Assembly: GCA_041391725.1 (NCBI GenBank)
Contig: JAWKNL010000002.1
Location: 248,001-312,000, forward strand
Length of the DNA stretch: 64,000 bases
Reading direction: 5' to 3'
Origin: JAGQVA01 sp041391725
Lineage (GTDB): Bacteria > Bacteroidota > Bacteroidia > J057
The notes below the pieces were generated by a model. It was not told the DNA's origin. It ran no database searches and was given only the letters and a program-made list of their open reading frames with translations. The translations under genes were made by a program, and so were the position numbers. Of the stretch, positions 19,054 to 28,400 are shown in pieces (positions within the stretch are counted from its first letter, which is position 1; each line of letters starts with the position of its first letter).

Positions 19054-19842
19054 TTAACTAATAATCGGATATTGGTTTAACCTTTGTGTTTGTTGGGCTA
19101 AATAAGTTTCGATCATTCCGGTTGAAAAGTTTTCATACAGGGTTTCGATGGCATGGGCCGTAAGGTCTTTTTTCCGGTAAACTTTGCCAATAGTAAGATT
19201 CTGTTTTTGGGGTTGAATATGTCCATTTGCATAATTCTCTACTACTCCGGGAATCACTTCAATGGCTTTGATTATGGTTTTGTTGCCCATGTCGTGCGGC
19301 CCGTCGCCGGGAGCGGCATCGGGTCTTACCTGGCAGAGGATGTCTCCCGCGTCAACTTTGAGCGTTGCGAGGTGGATGGTCGCGCCTACGCATTCGGGCT
19401 CGCCGTTGACCAATGGCCAGAAGTTGGTTCCCGACCCGCGGTAATAGGGCGATAGTCCGAGGTGGAGGTTGATGATTTTGCTGTCGTAAGCTTCCAGCAA
19501 AGGATTTTTGATTATACTGCTGCCGTAAAGAAGGATAAAATCGGGTTGGTGTTTTTGCACAAAATCAAAACATGCCGGGCTGTTGGATTCGCCTGTTTTC
19601 ACCGGAAGCGACGGGATACCATCGGAGTCAGTTTTTCCGCCAAACCATTTTTCCTCCGATTCATCGCGGAGCCGGAAATGGCGGGAGGCGATGTCAAATT
19701 CTTCCGCTACGGGTGCAAATTTTAGTGCCTGGTCGGTTTTGGTCTCCCAAATTACCCCTGCGACGTTGAGTGTCTTCCGGAGTTGGGAGACAAAATAATG
19801 ATGCCGGAGGGCATCGCCGGTTATGATGACTACTTTAAACAT
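19054..19842 (-). CDS. Sugar N-formyltransferase-like protein
   Basis: A 262-residue member of the methionyl-tRNA-formyltransferase N-terminal fold. The start is the ATG at 19842 (MFKVVIITGDALRHHYF), which overlaps the deacetylase gene by 8 bp; the longer frame is out of character. The catalytic Asn and His are in KIINLHLGLSPYYRG, and the matching Asp is in LKVDAGDILCQ. In glycan loci such proteins use N10-formyl-tetrahydrofolate to formylate an amino sugar. With a NodB deacetylase gene immediately upstream, a deacetylate-then-formylate modification is an attractive inference. Confidence 0.82.
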   Translation of the reverse strand: MFKVVIITGDALRHHYFVSQLRKTLNVAGVIWETKTDQALKFAPVAEEFDIASRHFRLRDESEEKWFGGKTDSDGIPSLPVKTGESNSPACFDFVQKHQPDFILLYGSSIIKNPLLEAYDSKIINLHLGLSPYYRGSGTNFWPLVNGEPECVGATIHLATLKVDAGDILCQVRPDAAPGDGPHDMGNKTIIKAIEVIPGVVENYANGHIQPQKQNLTIGKVYRKKDLTAHAIETLYENFSTGMIETYLAQQTQRLNQYPIIS

Positions 19843-20830
19843 GAGCGGGAAATTTCCAGGATTTGAGGGGGAGCACATGAAACATTTCGTCCGTCGCATA
19901 ATTACAGGACTTACCCAGCGGAACGTCGTTGGTGTCAAACCGGGAAAGGTAAAACGGATCGCCGATTTCGTGATTCAGTGCTCTTTCCATCGTAAATGCA
20001 AAGGAAAATCCGTTTTTTCTGAGCATATTTCCCACGTTTTCACAGGCCTCTCTGGAGCCGTAGGGATAGCTGAATCCCCGCATTTCCACGCCGGTAACTG
20101 ATTCGATGATGGATTTATTGACCGATATATCTTCTGCCAGGTGGCCGGTATTGAGTTTTCCCAATGCGTGATGACTATGGCTGTGGCAGGCGAGAAATCC
20201 CTTTTCAGCCAAAGCTTTCAATTCCTTTTCATCCATGTACAACCCGGCAGAAATTTCCTCTTCTTTTCCTGGAAAGTATTCATCAAACAAAAGACTTACC
20301 ACCTGATCCTTGATTTCTGCTTCGAGAAAATAATTGAGCAGGTATTTGATTGCTGCCTGTTCTGCACTGTCGTATCGGTAAGCAGTTTTTGCCTTCTTCA
20401 GGTCTTCTTCGGGGTTAATGTTGACACCAAGATCTTCCAGATGGGAAAACAGGCTTGACGAAATCAGTCCGGGATCAATCTGGGAACGGAGGATATGGAT
20501 TTTATGAACGGTGAGCACCGAAGCCGATTCCATTGGCTGGGAGTTGACAAAGAAAATGGCCGGGACGCCGAGGTTTTCGAGTACAGGAAGCGCCGCCCGG
20601 TATTGTTCTTTCAGACCGTCATCAAATGTGATGATAAACCGGTTTTCTTTGGGCATTTCTCCTTTCTGCACAATTTCCAACAGTTCTTTTTGCCCCAGTG
20701 GGCGGGCAATTTTTTTCAGCTCGTTTACCTGCGCTGCGAGCTCTCCGGGCGTTTGTCCGAAAATAGCCGGAAAAGGGGCCGAAAAATCATCACGGATATA
20801 ATGGTAGTTTATGGCTGCAAAATAACTCAT
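19835..20830 (-). CDS. Polysaccharide deacetylase (NodB domain)
   Basis: A 331-residue carbohydrate esterase 4 family protein. The metal/catalytic Asp pair is in FIITFDDGLKEQYRAAL near residue 70, the HxxxH-type metal motif is HSHSHHALGKL near 215, and GFSYPYGS follows. An insertion of about 100 residues separates the first two motifs. There is no signal peptide, so it may act on a cytoplasmic precursor. It overlaps the CMP-transferase gene by 4 bp and the formyltransferase gene by 8 bp. The likely reaction is N-deacetylation of a glycan amino sugar. Confidence 0.87.
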   Translation of the reverse strand: MSYFAAINYHYIRDDFSAPFPAIFGQTPGELAAQVNELKKIARPLGQKELLEIVQKGEMPKENRFIITFDDGLKEQYRAALPVLENLGVPAIFFVNSQPMESASVLTVHKIHILRSQIDPGLISSSLFSHLEDLGVNINPEEDLKKAKTAYRYDSAEQAAIKYLLNYFLEAEIKDQVVSLLFDEYFPGKEEEISAGLYMDEKELKALAEKGFLACHSHSHHALGKLNTGHLAEDISVNKSIIESVTGVEMRGFSYPYGSREACENVGNMLRKNGFSFAFTMERALNHEIGDPFYLSRFDTNDVPLGKSCNYATDEMFHVLPLKSWKFPAHV

Positions 20831-21534
20831 GGGTTTGTGTTTGCGGTTATTTTCTCTCGAATCAGTTGTTCGGCCCTGTTCCAGTCATCCCAGGTGTCGA
20901 TGCTTACGGCGGTCTCCTGCTCCACGATATAGGGTTTGCACTTTTCTCCGTAGAGGTCGTTGTATTTTCTGATCACAGCGGTGCGACACAGATAAATCAG
21001 TCCGGCTCTTTTATAGGCGGGAATGACATCCTGTCTTCTTCTGATATTTTTGCCTTCGGGAAGGAAAAAGTCGAGATATCCGTTTTCATCCACCTTCATC
21101 ACAAAATGGGGACATATGTCCAGCGGAAGCGGATAAACGGTACAGACTGAATCATTGTCTTCCAGCATGTTGACGGCCTTGCTGATATGTTCACGGGTGC
21201 GCAGAGGGGAAGTAGGCTGAAGCAGGAGAAGTGCATCGGGAATATAATTTTCAGCTTCCAGGCGGTCCAGGATATCGGTGATTACATCAATCATGGGCGT
21301 GGAATCTGTGGCGAGGTGTGCGGGCCGGAGAAAGGGCACTTCCAGGCCGATTTCTTCCCCGTGCCGGGCAATTTCCTCGTCGTCGGTCGAGAGGATCAGC
21401 CGATCGAGTTCTGCGCATTGGGAAGCCTCCCCAAATGTCCATTGAATGAGGCTTTTGCCCATCAGCGGGCGAATATTTTTTCGTGGTACGCCTTTGGAAC
21501 CACCGCGGGCAGGTATGACACCGAGTATTTTCAT
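20827..21534 (-). CDS. CMP-nonulosonate cytidylyltransferase (NeuA/LegF family)
   Basis: A 235-residue nucleotidyltransferase that activates a nine-carbon keto-sugar acid with CTP. Signatures are IPARGGSKGVPRKNI at residues 7-21, STDDEEIA near 50 and LLLQPTSPLRTREHI near 100-115. The family includes sialic, legionaminic and pseudaminic acid CMP-transferases. With PtmE/LegB/LegC-like genes in the same run, legionaminate is the more likely substrate. It lies 10 bp after the 2-epimerase gene. Confidence 0.9.
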   Translation of the reverse strand: MKILGVIPARGGSKGVPRKNIRPLMGKSLIQWTFGEASQCAELDRLILSTDDEEIARHGEEIGLEVPFLRPAHLATDSTPMIDVITDILDRLEAENYIPDALLLLQPTSPLRTREHISKAVNMLEDNDSVCTVYPLPLDICPHFVMKVDENGYLDFFLPEGKNIRRRQDVIPAYKRAGLIYLCRTAVIRKYNDLYGEKCKPYIVEQETAVSIDTWDDWNRAEQLIREKITANTNP

Positions 21535-21544
21535 CGCTTGGGGG

Positions 21545-22701
21545 TTAATAGGCTAATACTTTTTCAATAGAAAACGGAACCCGGCTGAGGACATCGGCGA
21601 TTTTTTCTCCTGCAAATCCGTCGCCGTAAATGTCATCGGTAGGAGATCCGTTGTGGGTGATATGTTGTTCGATCGCGGATCGGATGGCCTCCCGGGAGTA
21701 GTTGACATCAATGACATTTCGCCCGCGTTCGCGACCGTTCTGGCGTGAACCGATATTGACTACGGGCACGCCCAGATAGGCGCATTCGCGGATGCCTACA
21801 CTGCTGTTGCCGATGAGGCATTTGCTGTTTTTGAGCACCTTCAGGAAGTCGTTGGGCTCCATATTCTTGAAGAAATGGACATTCCCCAGTTTGCCTTTTT
21901 CCCGCCAGGAACGTATCCCGTTGGAAGTCCCGTCTGAACCGGCATCAACATTGGGCCAGAAGAGAAGCGTGGGCATATTGATTTCCCTGAATGGCGTGAA
22001 GGGTTTCGGTGATGTGCGCCCAGTGACTGGTTGTATTCCGTGAGACGGGATGTTGCATGACCACCAGATACCCTTTATTTAATCCACTTCCGCACCAACA
22101 CCGCCATACCTTTCGTAGGGATTAAAGTCAAGGGCCGGGTTTTCTCTGATTTCCTTGGCGAGATCTATGGATGGACATCCGGTGACAAAAACCGTTTCGG
22201 GTTTTTCGCCCATTTTGATCACCCTTTCGGCGGCTTTTTGGGAAGCCACGAGGTGAATGTCGGAGAGTTTGGTAATGGCGTGGCGCACCTTTTCGTCGAT
22301 ATTGCCAGTGACTTCCCCGCCTTGTACATGTACAAGGGGAATGTTCATATAAGAAGCCGCAATGGCTGTGGACATGGTTTCAAACCTGTCTGCCACGGTC
22401 AGGACTGCATCAGGGGCAAGTCTTTCAAAGACGGTAGAGAGTTCGAGAATTCCCAGTCCGGTGGTTTTTGCCATGGCGGTGAGGTTTTCCCCTTCCAGCA
22501 CATTAAACACGCGGGCTTTGATTTCAAATCCGTCTCTTTCGATGTAATTGACGGCAGTACCGTACCTCGGCAGGAGGGCCGAGGCGGCGACGACCAGTTG
22601 AAGCTCTAAATCGGGGTGTTGTTGTATAGCCCTGAGGGCTGTTTTATGCGGCTGTAGCTGGGCCGGGCCGTTACTACGACGCATCTTTTCCGTTTACTCA
22701 T
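21545..22701 (-). CDS. Hydrolysing NDP-sugar 2-epimerase (NeuC/LegG family), frameshifted
   Basis: Releases a 2-epimerised sugar (ManNAc or its 6-deoxy diamino analogue) from its nucleotide to feed the synthase. The natural start is the ATG at 22701, overlapping the synthase stop by 8 bp (reads MSKRKRCVVVTARPSYSRIK). Three single-base changes break the frame: a missing base in the T-run at 22642-22645, a missing A at 22081-22082, and an extra C at 21988-21990 (plus-strand bases). Restoring them gives about 385 residues, normal for the family, with VADRFETMSTA and GNSSVGIRECAYLGVPVVNIG. The lesions are of homopolymer type, so consensus error is more likely than true loss. Confidence 0.85.
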
Positions 22702-23704
22702 GGAGATCCTGATAATTGAGAAAACTATATTTTGAAAGCGGACTTTTCAGTCTGCGGTTGATGACGTTTTTGTATTCACTGGCATGGATACCATACCCTG
22801 CGGGCTTTTTGCTTTCGAGGTCTTCGAAGGTGATCACATGTCCTTCGGGCAGGTCTTGGCGCACTGCCAGCGACTTTCCGAATATTTTCCTTAGCTCTTC
22901 AAATGAAGTGCTGTCGCTTTTGTTGGCCGGGGCATTTTTTGCCGTTTCGATAAAGCGGATGCCTTCGACCATCTGCCTGATCTCTTCGAGGGTGAGCGAG
23001 GCTTTGGTATCGGGGCCAAACATTTCTTTGTGAAAAACTGCATGAACCTCGACAAGGCTTGCGCCCAAAGTAACCGCAGCCAGGGCCGAATAGATTTTGC
23101 CAGAGTGGTCTGACAACCCTACGGGAAGTCCGTAGCGCTGCTGCATTTCGGGAATGACATTCAGGCCGACCTGCTCAGGGGGGGTAGGGTAGGCGGTCGT
23201 ACACTGAAATACGCTGATGTCGTTTCCGTAAGACTGAAGGAAAGCGATGGCTGCGTCGAGGTCGGCATACGAACTCATGCCCGAGGAGAGGAGCAGGGGT
23301 TTGCCCGTACGGGCCATTTTCTCCAGCATCAGGAAGTTGTTGACCTCGCCTGAAGCGACCTTAAACCGCCTCATTCCCATCCGGTCGAGCATGTCCACCG
23401 CTTCGATGGAAAAAGGAGAGCTCATAAACTCCAGCCCCACCTCTTCACAATGTGCTTTGATACCCGCCCACTGCTCTTCGGTAAAACTCATTCTGTCCCA
23501 GTAGTCATAACGGGTTTTGTCTTCGTAAGAAAACTTTACCCTGAAAGGCTCGTATTCGCTGCTTTCTGCAGCGGCGATGTGGGTCTGGAATTTGATGGCA
23601 TCGGCACCCGTTTTGGAAACAGCATCTATGTAGGAATGCAGGATGCCGAGGCTTCCGTCATGTGCCTGTGCGATTTCAATGATGATTTGGGTTGTCTGGG
23701 TCAT
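22694..23704 (-). CDS. Nonulosonate synthase (NeuB/LegI family)
   Basis: Condenses phosphoenolpyruvate with a 2-acetamido mannose-type sugar to form a nine-carbon nonulosonic acid. The 336 residues comprise a TIM barrel with IIIEIAQAHDGSL at 8-20, DAIKFQTHIA, EFMSSPFS, FKVASGEVNN and PVGLSDHSG, then a C-terminal SAF (antifreeze-like) domain (SLAVRQDLPEGHVITFEDL). Sequence alone does not separate sialate, legionaminate and pseudaminate synthases; the PtmE/LegB/LegC context favours legionaminate. It lies 10 bp after the ABC flippase gene. Confidence 0.9.
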   Translation of the reverse strand: MTQTTQIIIEIAQAHDGSLGILHSYIDAVSKTGADAIKFQTHIAAAESSEYEPFRVKFSYEDKTRYDYWDRMSFTEEQWAGIKAHCEEVGLEFMSSPFSIEAVDMLDRMGMRRFKVASGEVNNFLMLEKMARTGKPLLLSSGMSSYADLDAAIAFLQSYGNDISVFQCTTAYPTPPEQVGLNVIPEMQQRYGLPVGLSDHSGKIYSALAAVTLGASLVEVHAVFHKEMFGPDTKASLTLEEIRQMVEGIRFIETAKNAPANKSDSTSFEELRKIFGKSLAVRQDLPEGHVITFEDLESKKPAGYGIHASEYKNVINRRLKSPLSKYSFLNYQDLHE

Positions 23705-23714
23705 GTCTGTCTTC

Positions 23715-25487
23715 TCAGGTAGTTTTTACCGTAAGTTCTTTGTAGGTATATATGTCCTTGATTTTTCCCTCTTCCAGCTCGATGATCCTGTCGCAATATT
23801 TCAGGGTCGATATGCGGTGGGCGATGATAAACATGGTCAGGTTTTCGGAAGAAAGGTGGCGAATGGCTTCGGTTATTTCGTTTTCGGTGGTACTGTCCAG
23901 GGCTGAGGTGGCTTCGTCAAACACCAGTACCTGTGCGCCCGAATAAATCGCCCGGGCGATGCCCACCCGCTGGCGCTGACCGCCGGAGATTTGCGATCCT
24001 CTCTCTCCAATAGGTGTGTGAATGCCCTGCGGAAGGTTTTGAACCAAATCCTCCAGACAGGCGCGGCGAATGGCTTCCCATACTTTTTCTTCGTCGGGTT
24101 TTTCATAACCAAAGGCAATGTTTTCTGCCAGTGTGCCGTCCACCACATACACTTCCTGCTGCACATAGCCGATGAGATTGCGCCAGGCTTCGAGCCGGGT
24201 CTCGTCGAGATGGACGCCGTCAATGATGATTTTACCGTCTGTCTCGTGCAGAAAACGGAGCAGGATATTGGCCAGGGTGGTTTTGCCGGAACCCGATTTG
24301 CCCACGATTCCGATGGTTTCGCCTTTGTTTACCGAGAAAGAAACCTGATCGAGAATTCGCTCTGATCTGCCGTTGTAGGAGAATGTAAGCTTTTGAATGT
24401 CAATTTCTTTCCTGAAATCCATATTCTGCTGCGGCACGGCACTTAATTCCAGATTTTTTACCTGCCCTACAATGCCAAAGGTATATTGATTGCCTTTGAT
24501 CGAAAGTATGGCAACGAGGATGCGGTTGACCGAAGGTAGCACGCGATATGCAGCCAGCCCAAATACGCCCAGCAGCATGGTCAGGTCGCTTTTGGATTGA
24601 AGGGCAAAGAGTCCGTACAGGACTATGGCCATGATCCCCATGATCATGGCAGTTTCTATCACCACATTAGGCGCCTGATTATATACGTGGAGGGTCGTCT
24701 GCAACTGTTTGGTTTTGCTCACATTGTCGTAATACCTTCCGAAGAAAAACTTGCGGTTGTTGTTGATTTCCACATCCACATAACCAAAAATCGATTCGTA
24801 AAGATTTTTCCACAGCTTGGCATTCAGTGCATGCTGGGTTTCATTGATATGCTGAATTTTCTTTTTTGTGGCACTGTAGAAAAGTGAAAATGCAGGGAGA
24901 ACGGTAATCACCAGCAGCGCCAGTACCTTTGCATCATAAATCAGTATCCCCAACAATATCAGCAGGAGAATGAATAATTCGGACAAAAGAGATAACAGCG
25001 GAATAACGACACTTTTGGCAAAACGAATGGAAGCTTCATTGATATCTCTGACAATCTCGTTTGAGTTGTTTTCTTTAAAAAACAGGAATCCCCGGCTGTA
25101 AAAATATTGCTGAAGTCCTGTGCTGAAATACCTGAAAAGGGAAAAGGAAAAGCTGGCCTGGAAGTAGTTGATCGCCAGTTTCATCAGGTTTTTGAATATG
25201 ATCAAAAGCAGGATTAATCCACAGAGCGCCAGGATAAAATTGTTTTCGCTCTGAAATCCCAGCTTGTCATAGGTTGCCTGAAGATAGGCACTGGAGTGAA
25301 TCCCGTCTTCTTTCAGCACCACAGAAAAAAGCGGAATCAGGGTCGCCAGTCCGAATAGTTCCAGAATTGACCCCACCAGAAGGGAGAAAAAAACCAGACT
25401 TCCCCGCTTGCGGTATTTGCCGGGCAGAAGCTGGAATAGGTCTCCGGTGGTTTTTATCAGGATATTTTTTCGGAAGAAAGGGAGCAT
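23715..25487 (-). CDS. ABC exporter, PglK/MsbA-like lipid-glycan flippase
   Basis: A 590-residue fused half-transporter: six membrane helices over roughly residues 25-320, then a nucleotide-binding domain. Walker A is GKSGSGKTT from 396, the signature is ISGGQRQRVGIARA near 500, Walker B is VLVFDEATSALD near 520, and the switch His is in IIAHRIST. No Wzx-type flippase is visible, so this is the candidate for moving the lipid-linked glycan across the inner membrane, as PglK does in Campylobacter. It lies between the T9SS cargo gene (5 bp) and the nonulosonate synthase gene (10 bp). Confidence 0.9.
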   Translation of the reverse strand: MLPFFRKNILIKTTGDLFQLLPGKYRKRGSLVFFSLLVGSILELFGLATLIPLFSVVLKEDGIHSSAYLQATYDKLGFQSENNFILALCGLILLLIIFKNLMKLAINYFQASFSFSLFRYFSTGLQQYFYSRGFLFFKENNSNEIVRDINEASIRFAKSVVIPLLSLLSELFILLLILLGILIYDAKVLALLVITVLPAFSLFYSATKKKIQHINETQHALNAKLWKNLYESIFGYVDVEINNNRKFFFGRYYDNVSKTKQLQTTLHVYNQAPNVVIETAMIMGIMAIVLYGLFALQSKSDLTMLLGVFGLAAYRVLPSVNRILVAILSIKGNQYTFGIVGQVKNLELSAVPQQNMDFRKEIDIQKLTFSYNGRSERILDQVSFSVNKGETIGIVGKSGSGKTTLANILLRFLHETDGKIIIDGVHLDETRLEAWRNLIGYVQQEVYVVDGTLAENIAFGYEKPDEEKVWEAIRRACLEDLVQNLPQGIHTPIGERGSQISGGQRQRVGIARAIYSGAQVLVFDEATSALDSTTENEITEAIRHLSSENLTMFIIAHRISTLKYCDRIIELEEGKIKDIYTYKELTVKTT

Positions 25488-25492
25488 GGATA

Positions 25493-28400
25493 TTAGTTTT
25501 TAATGATTCGGCTAATGCGGACGCCCTCTCCGGAATCGGAGCGTAGAAAGTAAATTCCCGAAGGCAGATCTGTCAGATTCAGCGTATAGGGTTGCCCGGC
25601 TTCCAGCCGGATATTCGTTTGTCTCAGGGTTCTGCCCGCAGGATCAAACAGCGTCAGTTTGAGCCGGGCAATAGCGTTTTCTGTCTGCAGGTTGACAACT
25701 CCTGAGGTCGGATTGGGGTAAACCACAAATCCTGATAAAGCCAGTTCGTCGTCAATTCCTACGTTGTATTCCAGCAACTCAAAACAGTGGGTGATGGTGT
25801 CGGAACCGCAGTTGTTGAGCAGATCGGTTACGATCAGCGTGGCGCAATAATTTCCAGGCCCGGTATAGGTATGAACCGGGTTATTGGCCGTACCTGTTTT
25901 CCCGTCGCCAAAGTCCCAGAAATAACTTCCAAAGTCTGACAGGTTGTTGAAGGTTACGGCAAAGTTGGTTCCTGCAACGGTATCGGGAACAAAAAACTGC
26001 GCATCAGGCCGCTGGATGACGGAGATTCCGATGGTATCTCTGGTTGAGCACTGGTTGTTGTTTGTAACTGTTACGGCATAGGCACCGCTCGCGTAAACTG
26101 TGATTGTCTGCGTACTGGCTCCGGTGGACCACAGGAAGTTGAATCCCGGGTTGCCGGCATTGAGCGTCGCACTGTCGCAGATAATAAAATCGTTGCCCAG
26201 ATTTACCGTAGGGAATACATCAAATCCTGTTACTGTGACGGTATCAAACAGAATACATCCGCGTGGTTCGTTTACCTGCACCCAGTAAGTGCCGGTATTG
26301 GTAATATTGAGGAATGAGGTCGTGTCGCCCGTGTTCCAGAGGAATATGGCGGTAGAATCGTAATTGGTCAGGAGGGTGGTTCCGCAGAGGATTCCGTCAT
26401 TCTGCAAGCCTGCGTCCCGCGGAATTTCCACAAAAGCGGTATCTCTCAGAATACAGCCTGCCCCGTTGTTGATTTCCACCCAGTAAAGGCCAGTGGTGTC
26501 GATATTGAGAACCGGGGTGGTCAGTCCATTGCTCCAGAGGTAGGTGGCGCCGGGAACGGTCACGTCGAGGACAAAGTCGTCGCATGAATACAGAGAATCC
26601 TGAAGATCGACTTCAATGGCGACATTTACCGTAGAGGAGATGCGGTTGGCGCTTTTGCAGTCTTTCTGTGCAGTAATTTTCCAGTCATAGAAAAAGTTGT
26701 AGTGCGAATTGACTGTCGTTCCTCCGGTAATCTGTACCTGAGGATATACTTTGGGGAAAGTTTCATTGGTGTTGATAAAAAATTTGCCCACTCCGCCCGG
26801 TGAGGCAAACACAATGCGGTACTGTGTTCCCGGCATGAGGAAAGCGCCCAGTTGTACGGGGTTGGCGCCGTTGTTGTTGATGGTTACCTGTTTGCTGAAA
26901 ACAAGCTGGTTGTTGTTGTCCCTGATTTGGATGAAACCAAACTGCTGCCCGTCCACATAAACCGAGACCGAGTCAAGGATCATTGGTTCGAATACATCAA
27001 AAAACAGCCCGCGGGTATCAAAAAGGGCAAAATAACCTCCGGCTGTGGGTTTCTCCACGCCTGCGGAGAAATCAGAACCAATAACGGCTGACTCTACATA
27101 CAATGTGCGGGTGTCGGCGGCAAAAAAACTATAGCTGCTACCGACATTGACCGGATTCCCCCCAGCCGGTGAATCATACCATACGAGCCAGTCGCCGTCT
27201 CCCTGGGCATGAAGCGTAGCATTCGCCGGGCTGCAAAGGGATGTGTCGGAAGTTACCGGGTCTGAGGGGCGTGGAGAAAGGGTAACTGTTTTGGCGTCAA
27301 AGTCGGAGCATCCGTTTGCTTTGCTCACGATTACAGAATAGGTTCCGGTTGTGTCCACCGTAATGGTCTGTGTGGTAGCGCCGGTATTCCAGAGATAAAG
27401 GTCGCCGGGGTTTCCTGCATCCAGGATCAGGGTGGGAATATCACACAGAAAAGTATCGACCCCGAGGTTAACTACCGGAGCATCTTTTACGGCGACAGTT
27501 ACGGGAGCGAGGGCACTGTTACAGTCGCTGACTACCGATATTTTCCAGTTGAAGAAAAAGTTGTAATGGTCGGTATTGGTAAAGCCGGCAGTCAGGGTAA
27601 GATAGGGACTGCTTACCGGATATACAGAAGATGTGCGGATAAATAATTTTCCGTTTCCGGAAGGCGATGCCAGGGTGATCCGGTAGCCGTTTCCTGGAAG
27701 GAGTTTATGGCTAATACTGACTTTATTGTTGCCGACAGCGGTAAGGCTCACGGCTTTTGAAAAAACAATGCTGTTGGCTGCGTTGTAAATCCTTACGGTT
27801 CCCGTAAGGGTATTGTCCACGAAAATGGAAACGGTATCCAGCACGATCGGCTCGTGAACGTTAAAGACAATTCCTCTTTCATTGGTTACGACAAAATAAC
27901 CGCCGACATTATTGAATGTGAAGCCTGCGCTGATATTTTTATCGTAAAGAATGGATTGCGCGTAAATTGTTTCTGTCGCATTAAATGTCCGGGAAATACT
28001 TTCGTCAAACCCGATGATATTGCCATTGCTGGGCGCGTCAAACCAGAGGATTTCATCTCCATTACTCTGGGCATTGAGGGTTATGGTCTGCGGCCCGCAG
28101 AGGGAGGTGTCCTGTGTTACGGGGGTTGCAGCACTGGCGTTAAACACCAGTTGTACTGCATCGGAGTCCGAACAGCCATTTGCCCGGGTAACTACTACGG
28201 AATAAGTTCCTGAGGTGGAGGGCGAAATGGTCTGTGTGGTTGCCCCGGTATTCCAGAGATAACTGTCTCCGGGGTTACCTGCATCGAGGACATAGGAGGG
28301 CGCGTTGCAGAAGGTGGAATCGGGTCCAAGATCCACCACTGGTGCATTGGCTACGGTAACAGTTGCCGGTACGCGGTTGCTTTTACACCCGCTGGAAGCG

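Noticed and set aside
21545..22701. Programmed frameshifting in the 2-epimerase gene
   Set aside because: Three shifts of both signs lie in ordinary short runs with no slippery heptamer plus structure, and the family is not known to use recoding.
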